Part shown: positions 52,479 to 62,097 of the stretch, piece after piece
Numbering within the stretch: the stretch's first letter is position 1
Layout: every line of letters starts with the position of its first letter
Notes under the pieces: generated by a model
Databases searched by the model: none
The model's input: only the letters and a program-made list of their open reading frames with translations
What the model was told of the DNA's origin: nothing
Program-made: the position numbers and the translations under genes
From: Mucilaginibacter sp.
GTDB taxonomy: Bacteria; Bacteroidota; Bacteroidia; Sphingobacteriales; Sphingobacteriaceae
DNA length: 64,000 bases
Direction: 5' to 3'
Assembly (NCBI GenBank): GCA_028288305.1
Contig: JAQBOA010000045.1
Span: 1-64,000 of the forward strand

Positions 52479-52913
52479 CTACCCTACTCCTGTATGCCCA
52501 TAACCACCTGCGCCTCTCAAAGTTTCGTTTAATATGTCAACCTGTTGCCAGTTGATTGTTTCATGACGGGCTATTACCATCTGCGCTATCCTGTCGCCGG
52601 TATTGACCTCAAATTCCTGGTCAGAAAAATTGATTAGCAACACCTTTATTTCTCCGCGATAATCAGCATCGATGGTTCCCGGAGAGTTAACTATACCTAT
52701 CCCATGTTTAAATGCAAGGCCGCTTCGCGGGCGTATTTGTGCTTCAAACCCTTCAGGCAGTTCAATATATAAGCCGGTAGGGATCAGTTTGCGCGCCATC
52801 GGTTTTAATAACACCGCTTCCTCCAGTTCAGCCCGAAGGTCCATACCTGCAGCATGAAGGGTTTCGTAAGCGGGCAAATTATTTTTTGATTTGTTTATGA
52901 TCCTGATGTTCAT
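52479..52913 (-). CDS. dut: dUTP diphosphatase
   Basis: Dut hydrolyses dUTP to dUMP, keeping uracil out of DNA and providing dTMP precursor; it acts on the product of dcd (2.3-2.8 kb). The 144-aa trimeric enzyme carries its motifs [41 protein letters not shown] and the C-terminal [10 protein letters not shown]. It overlaps the flippase gene by 4 nt. Confidence 0.97.
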   Translation of the reverse strand: MNIRIINKSKNNLPAYETLHAAGMDLRAELEEAVLLKPMARKLIPTGLYIELPEGFEAQIRPRSGLAFKHGIGIVNSPGTIDADYRGEIKVLLINFSDQEFEVNTGDRIAQMVIARHETINWQQVDILNETLRGAGGYGHTGVG

Positions 52914-54394
52914 CGCTTAATAAATATAGCCTTTAAATTTTTCCCTTCAAAATAAATTGCCGTTAATATAAATAATAATAAAAGGGCATTACCTGCAAAT
53001 ATATTTCGTTTAAAAATATAGAATGATAAGTAAACGATTAGAATAGAAGAAATTATATAAGCAAGGTTCTTTTTCAGATTATATGGAATGGGATAGTTTT
53101 TTTGCCCCCATAAATAGGACAATACCATCATACTCGCGTAAGATATAAGAGATATCCATGCGGCTGCCATGTAACTGTATTTTGGGATAAATATAATAAG
53201 CAAAACAACAGTAAGAATAGCACCTACACCAGATATATATAAGCCATATTTTGTTTGGTCAGAAAGTTTATACCATACCGACAAATTCATGTAAATGCCT
53301 AAACTAACATAGCCAAAAAGCAATGGCGGTACAACCTTTAAGCCTATCCAGTAGTTACTGCCAATAAAATATTTTAATAGGTTGATATTAGCAGTAATGC
53401 CTATAAAAGCAAGACAAACGGCTATTACGAAGTAGTCCATAATACGTGCATAGGTTTGCCCGGCATTTTTATTTTTGGCGTGGCTGAAAAAGAAAGGTTC
53501 GGCGCCTAAACGAAAAGCTTGTACAAAAATGCTCAGGAAGATGGATATTTTGGCGCAGGCAGTGTAAATACCTACCTGCTCACTGCTGATGGTAGAAGGC
53601 AACATTTTGCCTAACAGCATTTTGTCAAGGTTTTCGTTAATAATGTAGGAAAAATTGGCAACTAATATGGGCATACTGTAGGCTAACATGTTTTTAAACA
53701 TATCTGCGTTAAAATCAAATCTTAACTTAAGCAATTCTGGTAATAAAAGCAGCAGGGTCATACTGCTGGCAATGAGGTTTGATAAAAAGATGTATCCCAG
53801 CCATCCTGGCCTGAACCATGAACTAATTAATGTCGAGCCGGCAAAATGATGCCTGATGTAAAATGGTATTATATAAATGAATACGATATTTAACCCAATA
53901 AATGTAATAACATTGGCTAATTTAATAAATCCGTAGCGGCCGGGCCGACCATCAGCCCGCACTTTTGCAAAAGGCACAACACACCAGGAGTCAATAACCA
54001 AAAATGATATGAAGAACAATACATAAAGACGGTAATCTTGAAATGATGTGCTTTTCTCAATTCTTAAATAATTGGTTATCGGGTTAATAAACGGTAATGT
54101 TAACGCAAGGAATATAAGAGTTGTAATAAAAATTGCTGCAAATGAGTTGTTGTAAACCTGCTGTTTTTTATCTTCATGCTTATTAAGGTACCGGAAAAAC
54201 GTAGTTTCCATACCAAAGGCAAGCAATGCCTGCAGCAGTGAAGCATAAGCAAACATACTTCCAAAAATGCCGTAGATATTACGACTGTAAGTACGCGTGT
54301 ATACAGAGGTTAGGAAAAAATTCAGCGTTCTACTGGCAATAGTACTTATTCCATAGATGGCTGTTTGCCCGGCGAACTTTTTAGCAGTTGACAA
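52910..54394 (-). CDS. Wzx/MVF-type polysaccharide flippase family protein
   Basis: A 494-aa inner-membrane protein with about 12-14 transmembrane helices of the oligosaccharyl-lipid flippase (MOP) superfamily. The N-terminus [44 protein letters not shown] is typical. It may flip lipid-linked sugar units for O-antigen, capsule or glycoprotein. The start is a TTG; no ATG gives the conserved beginning. It is upstream of and overlaps dut by 4 nt, which is conserved gene order in Bacteroidota. No glycosyltransferase neighbours are present. Confidence 0.87.
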   Translation of the reverse strand: MSTAKKFAGQTAIYGISTIASRTLNFFLTSVYTRTYSRNIYGIFGSMFAYASLLQALLAFGMETTFFRYLNKHEDKKQQVYNNSFAAIFITTLIFLALTLPFINPITNYLRIEKSTSFQDYRLYVLFFISFLVIDSWCVVPFAKVRADGRPGRYGFIKLANVITFIGLNIVFIYIIPFYIRHHFAGSTLISSWFRPGWLGYIFLSNLIASSMTLLLLLPELLKLRFDFNADMFKNMLAYSMPILVANFSYIINENLDKMLLGKMLPSTISSEQVGIYTACAKISIFLSIFVQAFRLGAEPFFFSHAKNKNAGQTYARIMDYFVIAVCLAFIGITANINLLKYFIGSNYWIGLKVVPPLLFGYVSLGIYMNLSVWYKLSDQTKYGLYISGVGAILTVVLLIIFIPKYSYMAAAWISLISYASMMVLSYLWGQKNYPIPYNLKKNLAYIISSILIVYLSFYIFKRNIFAGNALLLLFILTAIYFEGKNLKAIFIKR

Positions 54395-54431
54395 TGATTA
54401 AAGGAAATTAGAAATTAATTGTGAAAGTTTG

Positions 54432-54713
54432 TTATATACTCTTTCTTACAATTTCAAAATTACGATAGTTTTTCAATTCGCCTTCATGGTTTTCAATAGA
54501 AGTTACTTCAGCGTTTTCAGGCCCTTCATGGCACCACTCTAAAAACATTTCCAGGGAAATATTATCTGCCTCGGCGGCTATAAAAACATCTCCGCCAGGC
54601 TCATTTTTTACAAAACCTTTAACCCCGAGTTGATCAGCTACGGCCTTTGTGGATGCCCTGTAAGAAACCCCCTGAACCTTTCCTTTTACTGTAATATCAA
54701 TATGCCTTTTCAT
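54432..54713 (-). CDS. Acylphosphatase
   Basis: A 93-aa acylphosphatase that hydrolyses carboxyl-phosphate bonds. The catalytic Arg19 (VQGVSYRAS) and Asn37 (GFVKNEPGGDV) are 18 residues apart, as in known enzymes. The domain covers the protein. It lies 37 nt after the flippase start on the same strand, but is followed upstream by a repeat-filled gap, so it may be transcribed alone. Confidence 0.93.
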   Translation of the reverse strand: MKRHIDITVKGKVQGVSYRASTKAVADQLGVKGFVKNEPGGDVFIAAEADNISLEMFLEWCHEGPENAEVTSIENHEGELKNYRNFEIVRKSI

Positions 54714-54727
54714 AGAATTGTTGTAAA

Positions 54728-54838
54728 GTTGTAAGGTTGAAAAGTTGTAAGGTTATAGAAAATTAATAGCAAATAAAAAATAATTAACAACTAAGGCAAC
54801 TAACATTTTTCAACTTTACAACTTTTCAACCTTACAAC
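54728..54838. repeat. Inverted pair of 23-bp stutter repeats
   Basis: A GTTGTAAGG-TTGAAAAGTTG-type sequence at 54728-54750 is found inverted at 54816-54838 as a perfect 23-bp copy, separated by ~65 A+T-rich nt. It fills the space between the acylphosphatase and amidohydrolase genes. Confidence 0.8.
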
Positions 54839-54851
54839 ATTCTAACAAAAT

Positions 54852-56027
54852 TTAAACCAACCGCCTCACTTTTGAATCGGGTGTTATCCTTAAATCGTCA
54901 AGCCCGGTTATTAAGTTTAATCCAGGTGTTTTACCAACCTCTAATGTTCCTTTTTCATCATCAATACCTAAAAATTTTGCACCGTTAAGTGTACCCCACT
55001 CAATTAATTGTGTAGTGCTTATAGCTGGTATCCTTTTTTGAAGTGTACGCATTTCACTTAAAATACATAAATTGTTATTTGAAGCAAGACTGTCAGTTCC
55101 CAACGTAATATTAAAACCCTGACCTATAAATAATTCAACCTTGGGTATGCTGTTCTCAATATATAAATTAGCGTTCGGACAAAAACACCAATGTATTTTA
55201 CGATCGAACCTCTTTGTAAAGTAAATATCCTTTAAATTAGTACATGTATTATGCACCATTAATATTTCCTGCTTTTTTGTAAGTAAAGGTATTATTGATT
55301 GCAGCGAATTGCGTGCCTGAGGCTTAAAGTAGGAAATGTCAATTCCGAAACTTTTATATAGATCGTTAAAACTCCCGGATTTATACCTGAAAAATTTATT
55401 TTCATCCTGGGATTCCTGGTTATGGATACTGATCAGATTCTTTCCAACCTCACTATATATTTTGATCAGTTTAAAAAGTTCTTTTGATACAGAATATGGC
55501 GCATGTGCGGTTATTGAACAAGATTGAGGTTTAAATTCATTTAATAGATCCAGCGCTTTTTCAAATACTTCAGTTGCCTTGTCTGGTAAAAACCCAAAAG
55601 ATTCTACAAAACTGTGATAGTATAATTTACTGTTTGCTTTAACTGATTTACTTAAATTGGTATTTACGATATCACCGACAGCAACAATACCATTTTGGTA
55701 CATTTCGTTATCTGCTTTAAGTGCAGCATCCAACATTAAACTGTTTTCAGTGTTCCGGAATTTTTGTACATCCATAATAAAATTAACCAGCCCTTTATCT
55801 GGTTTAATTTTGCCTTTGAGATGTGACAGTTCAAGATGACAATGGGTATTAATAAATCCAGGACAAATAATACCACTGAGCTGCTCAACAGGCAGATTAT
55901 TTGTTTCTGAATAGGTGTTGTAATCTGTGACTGAAATGATTTTTCCAAAATCATCAACAGTAACAATTCCATTTTTAATTGGATCGGCGCAAACAGGAAA
56001 AACGTAATCGGCTTTAAAACTTTTCAT
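54852..56027 (-). CDS. Amidohydrolase family protein (possible aminodeoxyfutalosine deaminase)
   Basis: A 391-aa metal-dependent hydrolase of the amidohydrolase (TIM-barrel) superfamily. The metal ligands are visible: NTHCHLELSH near residue ~60, HNQESQD in mid-protein, VHNTCT and the catalytic Asp in LGTDSLASNNN. This layout is that of cytosine/guanine/aminodeoxyfutalosine deaminases. In Bacteroidota such proteins often belong to the futalosine menaquinone route, but no other mqn gene lies here, so substrate assignment is uncertain. Confidence 0.75.
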   Translation of the reverse strand: MKSFKADYVFPVCADPIKNGIVTVDDFGKIISVTDYNTYSETNNLPVEQLSGIICPGFINTHCHLELSHLKGKIKPDKGLVNFIMDVQKFRNTENSLMLDAALKADNEMYQNGIVAVGDIVNTNLSKSVKANSKLYYHSFVESFGFLPDKATEVFEKALDLLNEFKPQSCSITAHAPYSVSKELFKLIKIYSEVGKNLISIHNQESQDENKFFRYKSGSFNDLYKSFGIDISYFKPQARNSLQSIIPLLTKKQEILMVHNTCTNLKDIYFTKRFDRKIHWCFCPNANLYIENSIPKVELFIGQGFNITLGTDSLASNNNLCILSEMRTLQKRIPAISTTQLIEWGTLNGAKFLGIDDEKGTLEVGKTPGLNLITGLDDLRITPDSKVRRLV

Positions 56028-56189
56028 TCAAACAGTAATAATAAATTTTCAGAATACTTATTTTATATTTTCGGCTATTATATAATCTTTTCATCATTGC
56101 ATTATAGTTAATATATAATAAATTAACTTTTGATTAATGTTGATTTATAAATATAAACAATACATTTAAAAAACATTTTTTAAATTTCG

Positions 56190-56197
56190 TATTTTTG
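56190..56197 (+). promoter_or_regulatory. Putative -7 box of rlmN
   Basis: TATTTTTG ends 4 nt before the GTG start, implying a leaderless mRNA. The same TATTTTTGCAA string precedes miaB. Confidence 0.38.
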
Positions 56198-56201
56198 CAA
56201 T

Positions 56202-57263
56202 GTGAACACTTCAAAAGATAAAATTGACATCCGCAGCCTTAGTTTGGAAGCTTTGCAAGAACATTTTATCCGTTTGGAGGAAAAAAACTTCAGGGCGAAA
56301 CAAGTTTACGAATGGCTTTGGAAGAAATCATGCATTTCTTTCAACGAAATGAGTAATATTTCAAAAGAACTACGTACCAAACTTGAGGAAAATTTTATCA
56401 TCAATGATGTAAAAATTCATAACTCACAGTTTAGCAGCGATAAAACTATAAAAAATTCTTTTATTTTACATGATACTCACCTAATTGAAGGTGTTTTAAT
56501 TCCAACATCAGACAGGATGACCGCCTGTGTATCATCACAGGTAGGTTGTAGTTTAACCTGTAAATTTTGTGCCACCGGTTATATGGAACGTAAACGTAAC
56601 CTAAACGCCGATGAAATTTACGACCAGGTAGTATTGATTGCCAGGCAGGCAAGAGAGAATTATGGCCTCCCCTTATCAAATATTGTATATATGGGCATGG
56701 GCGAGCCGTTACTGAACTACAAAAATGTACTTGAGTCTGTTGAAAAGATAACTTCGGAAGACGGCTTGAATATGGCCGCTAAAAGGATTACTGTTTCAAC
56801 GGCAGGAATAGCTAAAATGATTAAAAAGTTAGGTGACGACCAGGTAAAATTCAACCTTGCCTTATCATTACATGCCGCAAATGATGAAAAAAGGAATACA
56901 ATTATGCCTATCAACGAACAAAATTCATTAAAGTCGCTTGCCGAAGCTTTAAAATACTACTATGCTAAAACAAAAAATCCGGTAACCTTTGAATATATTG
57001 TTTTTGACGGCTTTAACGACACCATACAGGATGCCATAGAGTTAGCGCAGTTTTGCAGGCACCTTCCCTGTAAGGTAAATATAATTGAATATAATCCTAT
57101 AGCCTTTGCCAGTTTTATAAATGCAGGCGAAGATAAAATTGAAGCCTTTGCAGAATATTTACGCCAACAAAATATTACCACCAATTTACGCCGCAGCCGT
57201 GGCAAGGATATTGATGCAGCCTGCGGGCAACTGGCAATAAAGGAAAAAGAAAAAGTTTCGTGA
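56202..57263 (+). CDS. rlmN: Dual-specificity 23S rRNA/tRNA adenine C2-methyltransferase RlmN
   Basis: RlmN methylates C2 of A2503 in 23S rRNA and A37 of tRNAs by radical SAM chemistry. The 353-aa product has the [4Fe-4S] motif C116-x3-C120-x2-C123 (GCSLTCKFCATGY), the helper cysteines C109 (TACV) and C341 (AACGQL), and GMGEPLLNY. The start is a GTG; the conserved IDIRSLSLEALQEHF begins nearby. Upstream DNA is A+T-rich and divergent from the amidohydrolase. comF follows after 28 nt. Confidence 0.95.
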   Translation: MNTSKDKIDIRSLSLEALQEHFIRLEEKNFRAKQVYEWLWKKSCISFNEMSNISKELRTKLEENFIINDVKIHNSQFSSDKTIKNSFILHDTHLIEGVLIPTSDRMTACVSSQVGCSLTCKFCATGYMERKRNLNADEIYDQVVLIARQARENYGLPLSNIVYMGMGEPLLNYKNVLESVEKITSEDGLNMAAKRITVSTAGIAKMIKKLGDDQVKFNLALSLHAANDEKRNTIMPINEQNSLKSLAEALKYYYAKTKNPVTFEYIVFDGFNDTIQDAIELAQFCRHLPCKVNIIEYNPIAFASFINAGEDKIEAFAEYLRQQNITTNLRRSRGKDIDAACGQLAIKEKEKVS

Positions 57264-57291
57264 CAAAAAAAATTTGCTCTAAATTCAAAAC

Positions 57292-57990
57292 ATGAAACTG
57301 CAACACGGTTATTTAGCTGATTTTGTTTCTTTATTATTTCCCGAACTCTGCGCGGCGTGCAAAGAAAGCTTGATGGCGAATGAACAGCTAATATGTACCG
57401 ATTGCCTTTATAACTTGCCTTTTACAAACTTTCATTTACAGGCTGATAATATTGTTGCAAGACAGTTTTGGGGCAAAATTGAACTGGAAAGTGCTTATGC
57501 GCTTTATTATTTTACAAAAGGCGGCAAAATTCAAAATTTAATGCATCAGTTTAAATATAAAGGAATGCATGAGATTGGTAATTTATTAGGGAATATTGCA
57601 GGTGAACAGTTAACTAAAAATGAGATTTTTAATGCTGTTGATTACATTATCCCTGTTCCTCTTCATAAAAAAAGACTTAAACAGCGCGGCTTTAACCAAA
57701 GTGCGTGCTTTGCAACCGGGTTAGCACAAAAATTAAATGCTGCTGTTGAGGATGATAACCTGGCACGTGCAATTGCAACTGAAACGCAAACCCATAAATC
57801 AAGATTTGCCCGGTTTGAGAATATGCAGGAGGTTTTTACGGTCAAAAACCCTGACAAGTTAATAAACAAACATATTTTGTTAGTGGATGATATTATAACT
57901 ACCGGATCAACATTGGAAGCTTGCGGTTTGCAATTGCTAAAAATTCCCGGATTAAAACTGAGTATAGCTACAATAGCTTATGCGGAGTAA
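57292..57990 (+). CDS. ComF family phosphoribosyltransferase-like protein
   Basis: The 232-aa product has an N-terminal zinc-ribbon-like double CxxC (C20, C23, C35, C38) and a phosphoribosyltransferase domain with PRPP loop LLVDDIITTGST. The conserved HKKRLKQRGFNQS segment is typical of ComF/GntX. ComF aids uptake of DNA in naturally competent bacteria; in others its role is unclear. The gene is 28 nt after rlmN. The DNA after its stop is a stutter repeat (57991-58050). Confidence 0.88.
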   Translation: MKLQHGYLADFVSLLFPELCAACKESLMANEQLICTDCLYNLPFTNFHLQADNIVARQFWGKIELESAYALYYFTKGGKIQNLMHQFKYKGMHEIGNLLGNIAGEQLTKNEIFNAVDYIIPVPLHKKRLKQRGFNQSACFATGLAQKLNAAVEDDNLARAIATETQTHKSRFARFENMQEVFTVKNPDKLINKHILLVDDIITTGSTLEACGLQLLKIPGLKLSIATIAYAE

Positions 57991-58091
57991 GAAATCACTG
58001 ATTGATCGCTGATTTTGCAGATTTGCGTGATTTCACTGATTCTAATTGGCGGGGGCAATAAGACCTTTCGCCTTTTACCTTTCAGCTTTCC
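57991..58091. repeat. Stutter repeat between comF and the response regulator gene
   Basis: Includes a CACTGATTGATCGCTGATTT and GTGATTTCACTGATT series, then a C/T-rich end (CTTTCGCCTTTTACCTTTCAG). This class recurs across the window, always between genes. Confidence 0.55.
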
Positions 58092-58481
58092 TTAAACTTT
58101 TTGGTAAGCGCTTAATTTATCAAATAAATTTTTAGGCTCAAAAGGCTTTAGTATATAATCATTCATTCCGGCATCATCAATTTGACCTCTCTCCGTGCTT
58201 AACATGGAAGCTGTTAGGGCTATGATTGGTAATTGCTGAAAGTAGGGTTCAGGTTTAGCGCGAATGATTTGGGTTGCCTCTATGCCGCCCATTTCTGGCA
58301 TATAAACATCCATAAGTACGACATCGTAATTCTGATTATTTTCGATTTTTTCGATAGCTTGTAATCCGTTTTCAGCAAAATCTGCCATTGCACCCCACTT
58401 TTCCATTACTTTCTTGAGCAATAACCTGTTTATCTGGTTATCATCAACAACCAGCACATTTAATTTTAATCCCGTTTCCAA
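58092..58481 (-). CDS. Stand-alone response regulator (receiver domain)
   Basis: A 129-aa CheY-like receiver without output domain. Key residues: D13/D14 acid pair, phospho-acceptor D58 (LMDVYMPEMGG), T90 (ALTAS) and K112 (ILKPFEP). It resembles receivers that follow hybrid histidine kinases. No kinase gene is in the window, and the partner is unknown. Gene is flanked by stutter DNA and a 175-nt A+T-rich gap before glyA. Confidence 0.88.
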   Translation of the reverse strand: METGLKLNVLVVDDNQINRLLLKKVMEKWGAMADFAENGLQAIEKIENNQNYDVVLMDVYMPEMGGIEATQIIRAKPEPYFQQLPIIALTASMLSTERGQIDDAGMNDYILKPFEPKNLFDKLSAYQKV

Positions 58482-58656
58482 GTTTCGTTTTCTTATTTAT
58501 ATTATCAAACACGATTATCAGCCCTGTTAAACGTATTTTTAATAAAAAGGTTATCAGGCAGTAATTATAAGCACTATAAATTTAATATATTGGGCAGACA
58601 ATTATTTACTGAAATAAGAGCCTGCAGCTCTTATTTCAGTACTAAAGATATAAAAT

Positions 58657-59937
58657 TTATTCTTTTTCACGGTACAACGGAAAGTCATCCATTAATTTAT
58701 GGACCTTTTTCTTTGTTTTTTTCAAAGTTTCTTCATTATCGGGACTATTGATTACTGAATCTATCAATTCAACAATATGCTCCATATGTTTTTCCTTCAA
58801 TCCCCGGGTTGTTATTGCTGCCGTACCAACACGAATACCTGAGGTAACAAATGGCGATTTATCATCATAAGGAACCATGTTTTTATTAACAGTAATATCC
58901 GCGGCAACTAATGCGTTTTCTGCTGCTTTGCCGGTTATATTTTTATTACGAAGATCAATCAAAATTAAATGGTTATCTGTCCCTCCTGAAACTATTTCAT
59001 AGCCCAGGTCTGTAAGGGCTTTAGCCATGGCTGCTGCATTCTTTTTTACCTGCAAAATATACTTCATATATTCTTCGGTTAATGCCTCGCCAAATGCTAT
59101 GGCTTTAGCCGCAATAATATGCTCAAGTGGTCCGCCTTGTGTACCAGGAAAAACTGCCATATCTAATACAGATGACATCATCCTGACTTCGCCTTTCGGG
59201 GTTTTTAAACCGAACGGATTTTCAAAATCCTTACCTAACAATATCATTCCTCCGCGGGGACCGCGTAATGTTTTATGTGTGGTTGTAGTAACAATATGAC
59301 AATGCGGAAGCGGGTCGTTCAACAAACCTCTTGCAATAAGGCCGGCCGGATGCGAGATATCAGCAAGTACCAAAGCACCTACCTGGTCTGCTACCTTACG
59401 GATAAATTCATAATCCCAATCGCGCGAATAAGCCGAAGCACCACAAATGATCATTTTGGGTTTTTCCTTTAAGGCTACGCTTTTTAGTTGCTCATAATCA
59501 ACAAGGCCAGTATCCTTCTTTACCCCATAAAAATGCGGCTCATATAATTTTCCAGAAAAGTTTACTGGTGATCCATGCGTTAAATGGCCCCCATGTGAAA
59601 GGTCGAAGCCTAAAATCTTATCGCCTGGTTGTAAACAGCCAAGCATAACCGCTGCATTTGCTTGTGCACCAGAGTGTGGCTGCACGTTTGCCCATTCGGC
59701 ATTAAATAATTGTTTGGCCCTTTCAATAGCTATTGTTTCAATTTCATCAACTACCTGGCAACCGCCATAATAACGTTTTCCTGGTAATCCCTCTGCATAT
59801 TTGTTAGTAGCTACAGAACCCGCTGCCTCCATAACCTGCCTGCTTACAAAATTTTCAGACGCGATCAGCTCTATACCTTCCTCCTGACGTTGCTGTTCAT
59901 CATCTAATAACTTGAAAATTAATTTATCTCTCTTCAT
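58657..59937 (-). CDS. glyA: Serine hydroxymethyltransferase
   Basis: GlyA interconverts serine and glycine with tetrahydrofolate, supplying one-carbon units. The 426-aa PLP enzyme has Lys222 in [15 protein letters not shown] as the Schiff-base residue, [12 protein letters not shown] and the [15 protein letters not shown] motif. Length is normal. It lies alone on the minus strand between repeats; sdaA at 8.4-9.8 kb is the serine-degrading counterpart. Confidence 0.97.
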   Translation of the reverse strand: MKRDKLIFKLLDDEQQRQEEGIELIASENFVSRQVMEAAGSVATNKYAEGLPGKRYYGGCQVVDEIETIAIERAKQLFNAEWANVQPHSGAQANAAVMLGCLQPGDKILGFDLSHGGHLTHGSPVNFSGKLYEPHFYGVKKDTGLVDYEQLKSVALKEKPKMIICGASAYSRDWDYEFIRKVADQVGALVLADISHPAGLIARGLLNDPLPHCHIVTTTTHKTLRGPRGGMILLGKDFENPFGLKTPKGEVRMMSSVLDMAVFPGTQGGPLEHIIAAKAIAFGEALTEEYMKYILQVKKNAAAMAKALTDLGYEIVSGGTDNHLILIDLRNKNITGKAAENALVAADITVNKNMVPYDDKSPFVTSGIRVGTAAITTRGLKEKHMEHIVELIDSVINSPDNEETLKKTKKKVHKLMDDFPLYREKE

Positions 59938-59963
59938 AATTTATTTAAACGCGGGCTAAGGTA

Positions 59964-60069
59964 CTAAAAAAGAGATTAGAGGTTAGAATTTAGCGATTAG
60001 AAAATTGAATAATCATCTAAAAAAGAGATTAGAGGTTAGAGTTTAGCGATTAGAAAATTGAATAATCAT
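59964..60069. repeat. Tandem 53-bp duplication upstream of glyA
   Basis: Two adjacent 53-bp copies (59964-60016 and 60017-60069) differ at one base. A third, inverted and diverged, copy lies at about 60110-60140 (CTAATCTCTAAACTCTATCC). It occupies the region where the glyA promoter would be expected. Confidence 0.85.
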
Positions 60070-60155
60070 CAATGATAGAATAATCTTATCTTTCGGTCTT
60101 TCCTGCTAAAACTAATCTCTAAACTCTATCCTCCAATCTCATCTAGTTTCCAATC

Positions 60156-60896
60156 TCATCTGGCTGATATCCAAAAATTATTAAAGCCTAGTCCTATTTG
60201 TATTTCAATGAGTTCTTCCTGCAGCATTTCAAGTACAGCCAAAAAATTATACACAAAATGTACCCTGTTTTCTGACTGGCCGGTAATGGCTTTAAAATCC
60301 ATCATTTTGTTAATTTTTAACAGGTTTTCGATTGTTTTCTTTTGCTTTTCAATCGTGTATGGGTATTGTGTTACTGTATGAGTTATTTCTTCACTTCGGT
60401 TTAAATAACGTTTCATTACCCTTCCGTAAAACATCATTAATTTATATAAATTAATTTCCGATAATTCTTCGCCTGGTACAGGTATATGCTCAGCCTGTTC
60501 TATATCGATCCGTATATTGCCGCGTTTTTCTTGCTTAAACCGCTCGTCCTCGAAAGGATGCAGCTCCTCACAAACTTCTTTAAATCTTTTATACTCAATC
60601 AGTTTTCTAATCAAATCCTCTTTGGTATCTATTTCATTACTGCCTTCATCTGTTTCATACCGTGGCAGCAGCATTTTTGCCTTAATACGCATAAGAGTAG
60701 CCGCCACAAATATAAATTCGCTGGCTATCTCCATGTTAAGTTTCGTCATTTGATGTATATAGCTCAAAAAATCATCGGTGATACGGGCAATAGGAATTTC
60801 ATGTATCTCAAGCTCATCTCTCTCAATAAAAAAAAGCAGAAGATCAAACGGTCCTTCAAACTGCGGTAATTTTATCTCAAAGCTCTCTTCGACCAT
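60156..60896 (-). CDS. scpA: Segregation and condensation protein ScpA
   Basis: ScpA is the kleisin subunit of the SMC-ScpAB condensin, which organises and separates chromosomes. The 246-aa product has the start FEIKLPQFEGPFDLLLFFIERDELEIHEIPIA, a middle helical region and the C-terminal winged-helix-like end. Length is typical. scpB and smc are not in the window. Confidence 0.9.
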   Translation of the reverse strand: MVEESFEIKLPQFEGPFDLLLFFIERDELEIHEIPIARITDDFLSYIHQMTKLNMEIASEFIFVAATLMRIKAKMLLPRYETDEGSNEIDTKEDLIRKLIEYKRFKEVCEELHPFEDERFKQEKRGNIRIDIEQAEHIPVPGEELSEINLYKLMMFYGRVMKRYLNRSEEITHTVTQYPYTIEKQKKTIENLLKINKMMDFKAITGQSENRVHFVYNFLAVLEMLQEELIEIQIGLGFNNFWISAR

Positions 60897-60967
60897 AACA
60901 TAAGTCTAAATTAATTCAAAAAGGGTTAAAGGCTATGTTGTTGAATTTTAAGTAGTATAACTATTTC

Positions 60968-61261
60968 TTAATTTTTTATTACTGCCAACATTGGGTGATA
61001 CTCATAGGTATTTATTTTAGATGCAGGATCATTTTTAATAAATTCATGAACCTGTTCTTCATTATCTACTTCAATTACTCCTAATCCATAAGCTCCCCTC
61101 GGATCCATTACCGGGCCAAAAACAATTACCATTCCTTTATCCATTAAACCTCTCCAATAAGCGGAATGTTGTTGCATTATACTTCGTTCTTCAGGTGTCA
61201 TATCCTGGGCAAAAGTTGGGCGGCAGGGTAAAAGTTTTAAAGCAAAATGTTTCTTATTCAT
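60968..61261 (-). CDS. YciI family protein
   Basis: A 97-aa YCII-domain protein with MNKKHFALKLLPCRPTFAQDMTPEERSIMQQHSAYWRGLMDKG and ending in a dimer-type alpha-beta fold (VDNEEQVHEFIKNDPASKINTYEYHPMLAV). The conserved His32 (HSAYW) and the DPA motif are part of the putative active site. Function is unproven. The NAD-binding protein gene starts 28 nt away. Confidence 0.87.
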   Translation of the reverse strand: MNKKHFALKLLPCRPTFAQDMTPEERSIMQQHSAYWRGLMDKGMVIVFGPVMDPRGAYGLGVIEVDNEEQVHEFIKNDPASKINTYEYHPMLAVIKN

Positions 61262-61289
61262 TATATTTATTTATTTGGATTGTTTAGGA

Positions 61290-61973
61290 TCAGTCTGCTT
61301 TTGCCAACGCTACAATATCTTTTACTCCTAAAATCTGCTTTTCGTAGCCAAACCTTGCAGCATTTATCATTGCCCGGCCCAATTCGGCTAAAGTACTAAC
61401 CATTTTCGGAAATACAATCCTGAAAAATGGATACATCCAGCTAATGTATTTGTAATAAGGCAGCGTGTTTTTTAATCCTTTTGTAGGATGCATATAACCT
61501 GGTCTGAATGCAAATACTTGTTTAAAAGGAAGGTTCATTAACTCATTCTCCGTTTTTCCTTTCACCCTGGCCCACATCGATCTTCCTTTTTCACTGCTGT
61601 CTGTTCCGCTTCCCGAAACATAACAAAAGGTCATATCCGGGTTGAGCTTGCTTAGTTTTTGTGCAAAATTAATGGTTAAGGTATAAGTTAATTTATAATA
61701 TTCAGGCTCTTTCATCCCAATAGATGAAACTCCTAAACAAAAAAAGCAGGTATTATAACCAATAATCTGGCTTTCAATAGCAGAAATATCAAAAAAATCC
61801 CGGTGAATAATTTCTTTTAGCTTTGGATGTACTATTCCACAAGGTCTTCGGTTTATTACCAAAACTGCTTCAACCATTGGATGAATCAGGCATTCATGAA
61901 GAATACCTTCACCAACCATTCCGGTAGCCCCGGTAATAATTACTTTTAATTTTTCATTTATAATTGTGGGCAT
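61290..61973 (-). CDS. NAD(P)-binding SDR/epimerase-like protein
   Basis: A 227-aa atypical short-chain dehydrogenase with GATGMVGEG (residues 15-23) as the nucleotide-binding loop. A partial catalytic end is seen in SGSGTDSSEKGRSMWARVKGKTE, where the Lys replaces the usual YxxxK. The nearest type is the NmrA/epimerase-like group. The substrate is unknown. Start 61973 is an ATG, 28 nt upstream of the YciI gene, suggesting a two-gene unit. Confidence 0.82.
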   Translation of the reverse strand: MPTIINEKLKVIITGATGMVGEGILHECLIHPMVEAVLVINRRPCGIVHPKLKEIIHRDFFDISAIESQIIGYNTCFFCLGVSSIGMKEPEYYKLTYTLTINFAQKLSKLNPDMTFCYVSGSGTDSSEKGRSMWARVKGKTENELMNLPFKQVFAFRPGYMHPTKGLKNTLPYYKYISWMYPFFRIVFPKMVSTLAELGRAMINAARFGYEKQILGVKDIVALAKAD

Positions 61974-62097
61974 CAGGTTTGTTATTACAAATAAAAATTT
62001 TAGATAAGAACGTTTAGGCTCTTGTCGCTATATAGATACAAAGGAGATGCAATTTATTTGTTTTTCAAAATACCAGACCTTATACCTGATATTAAAG

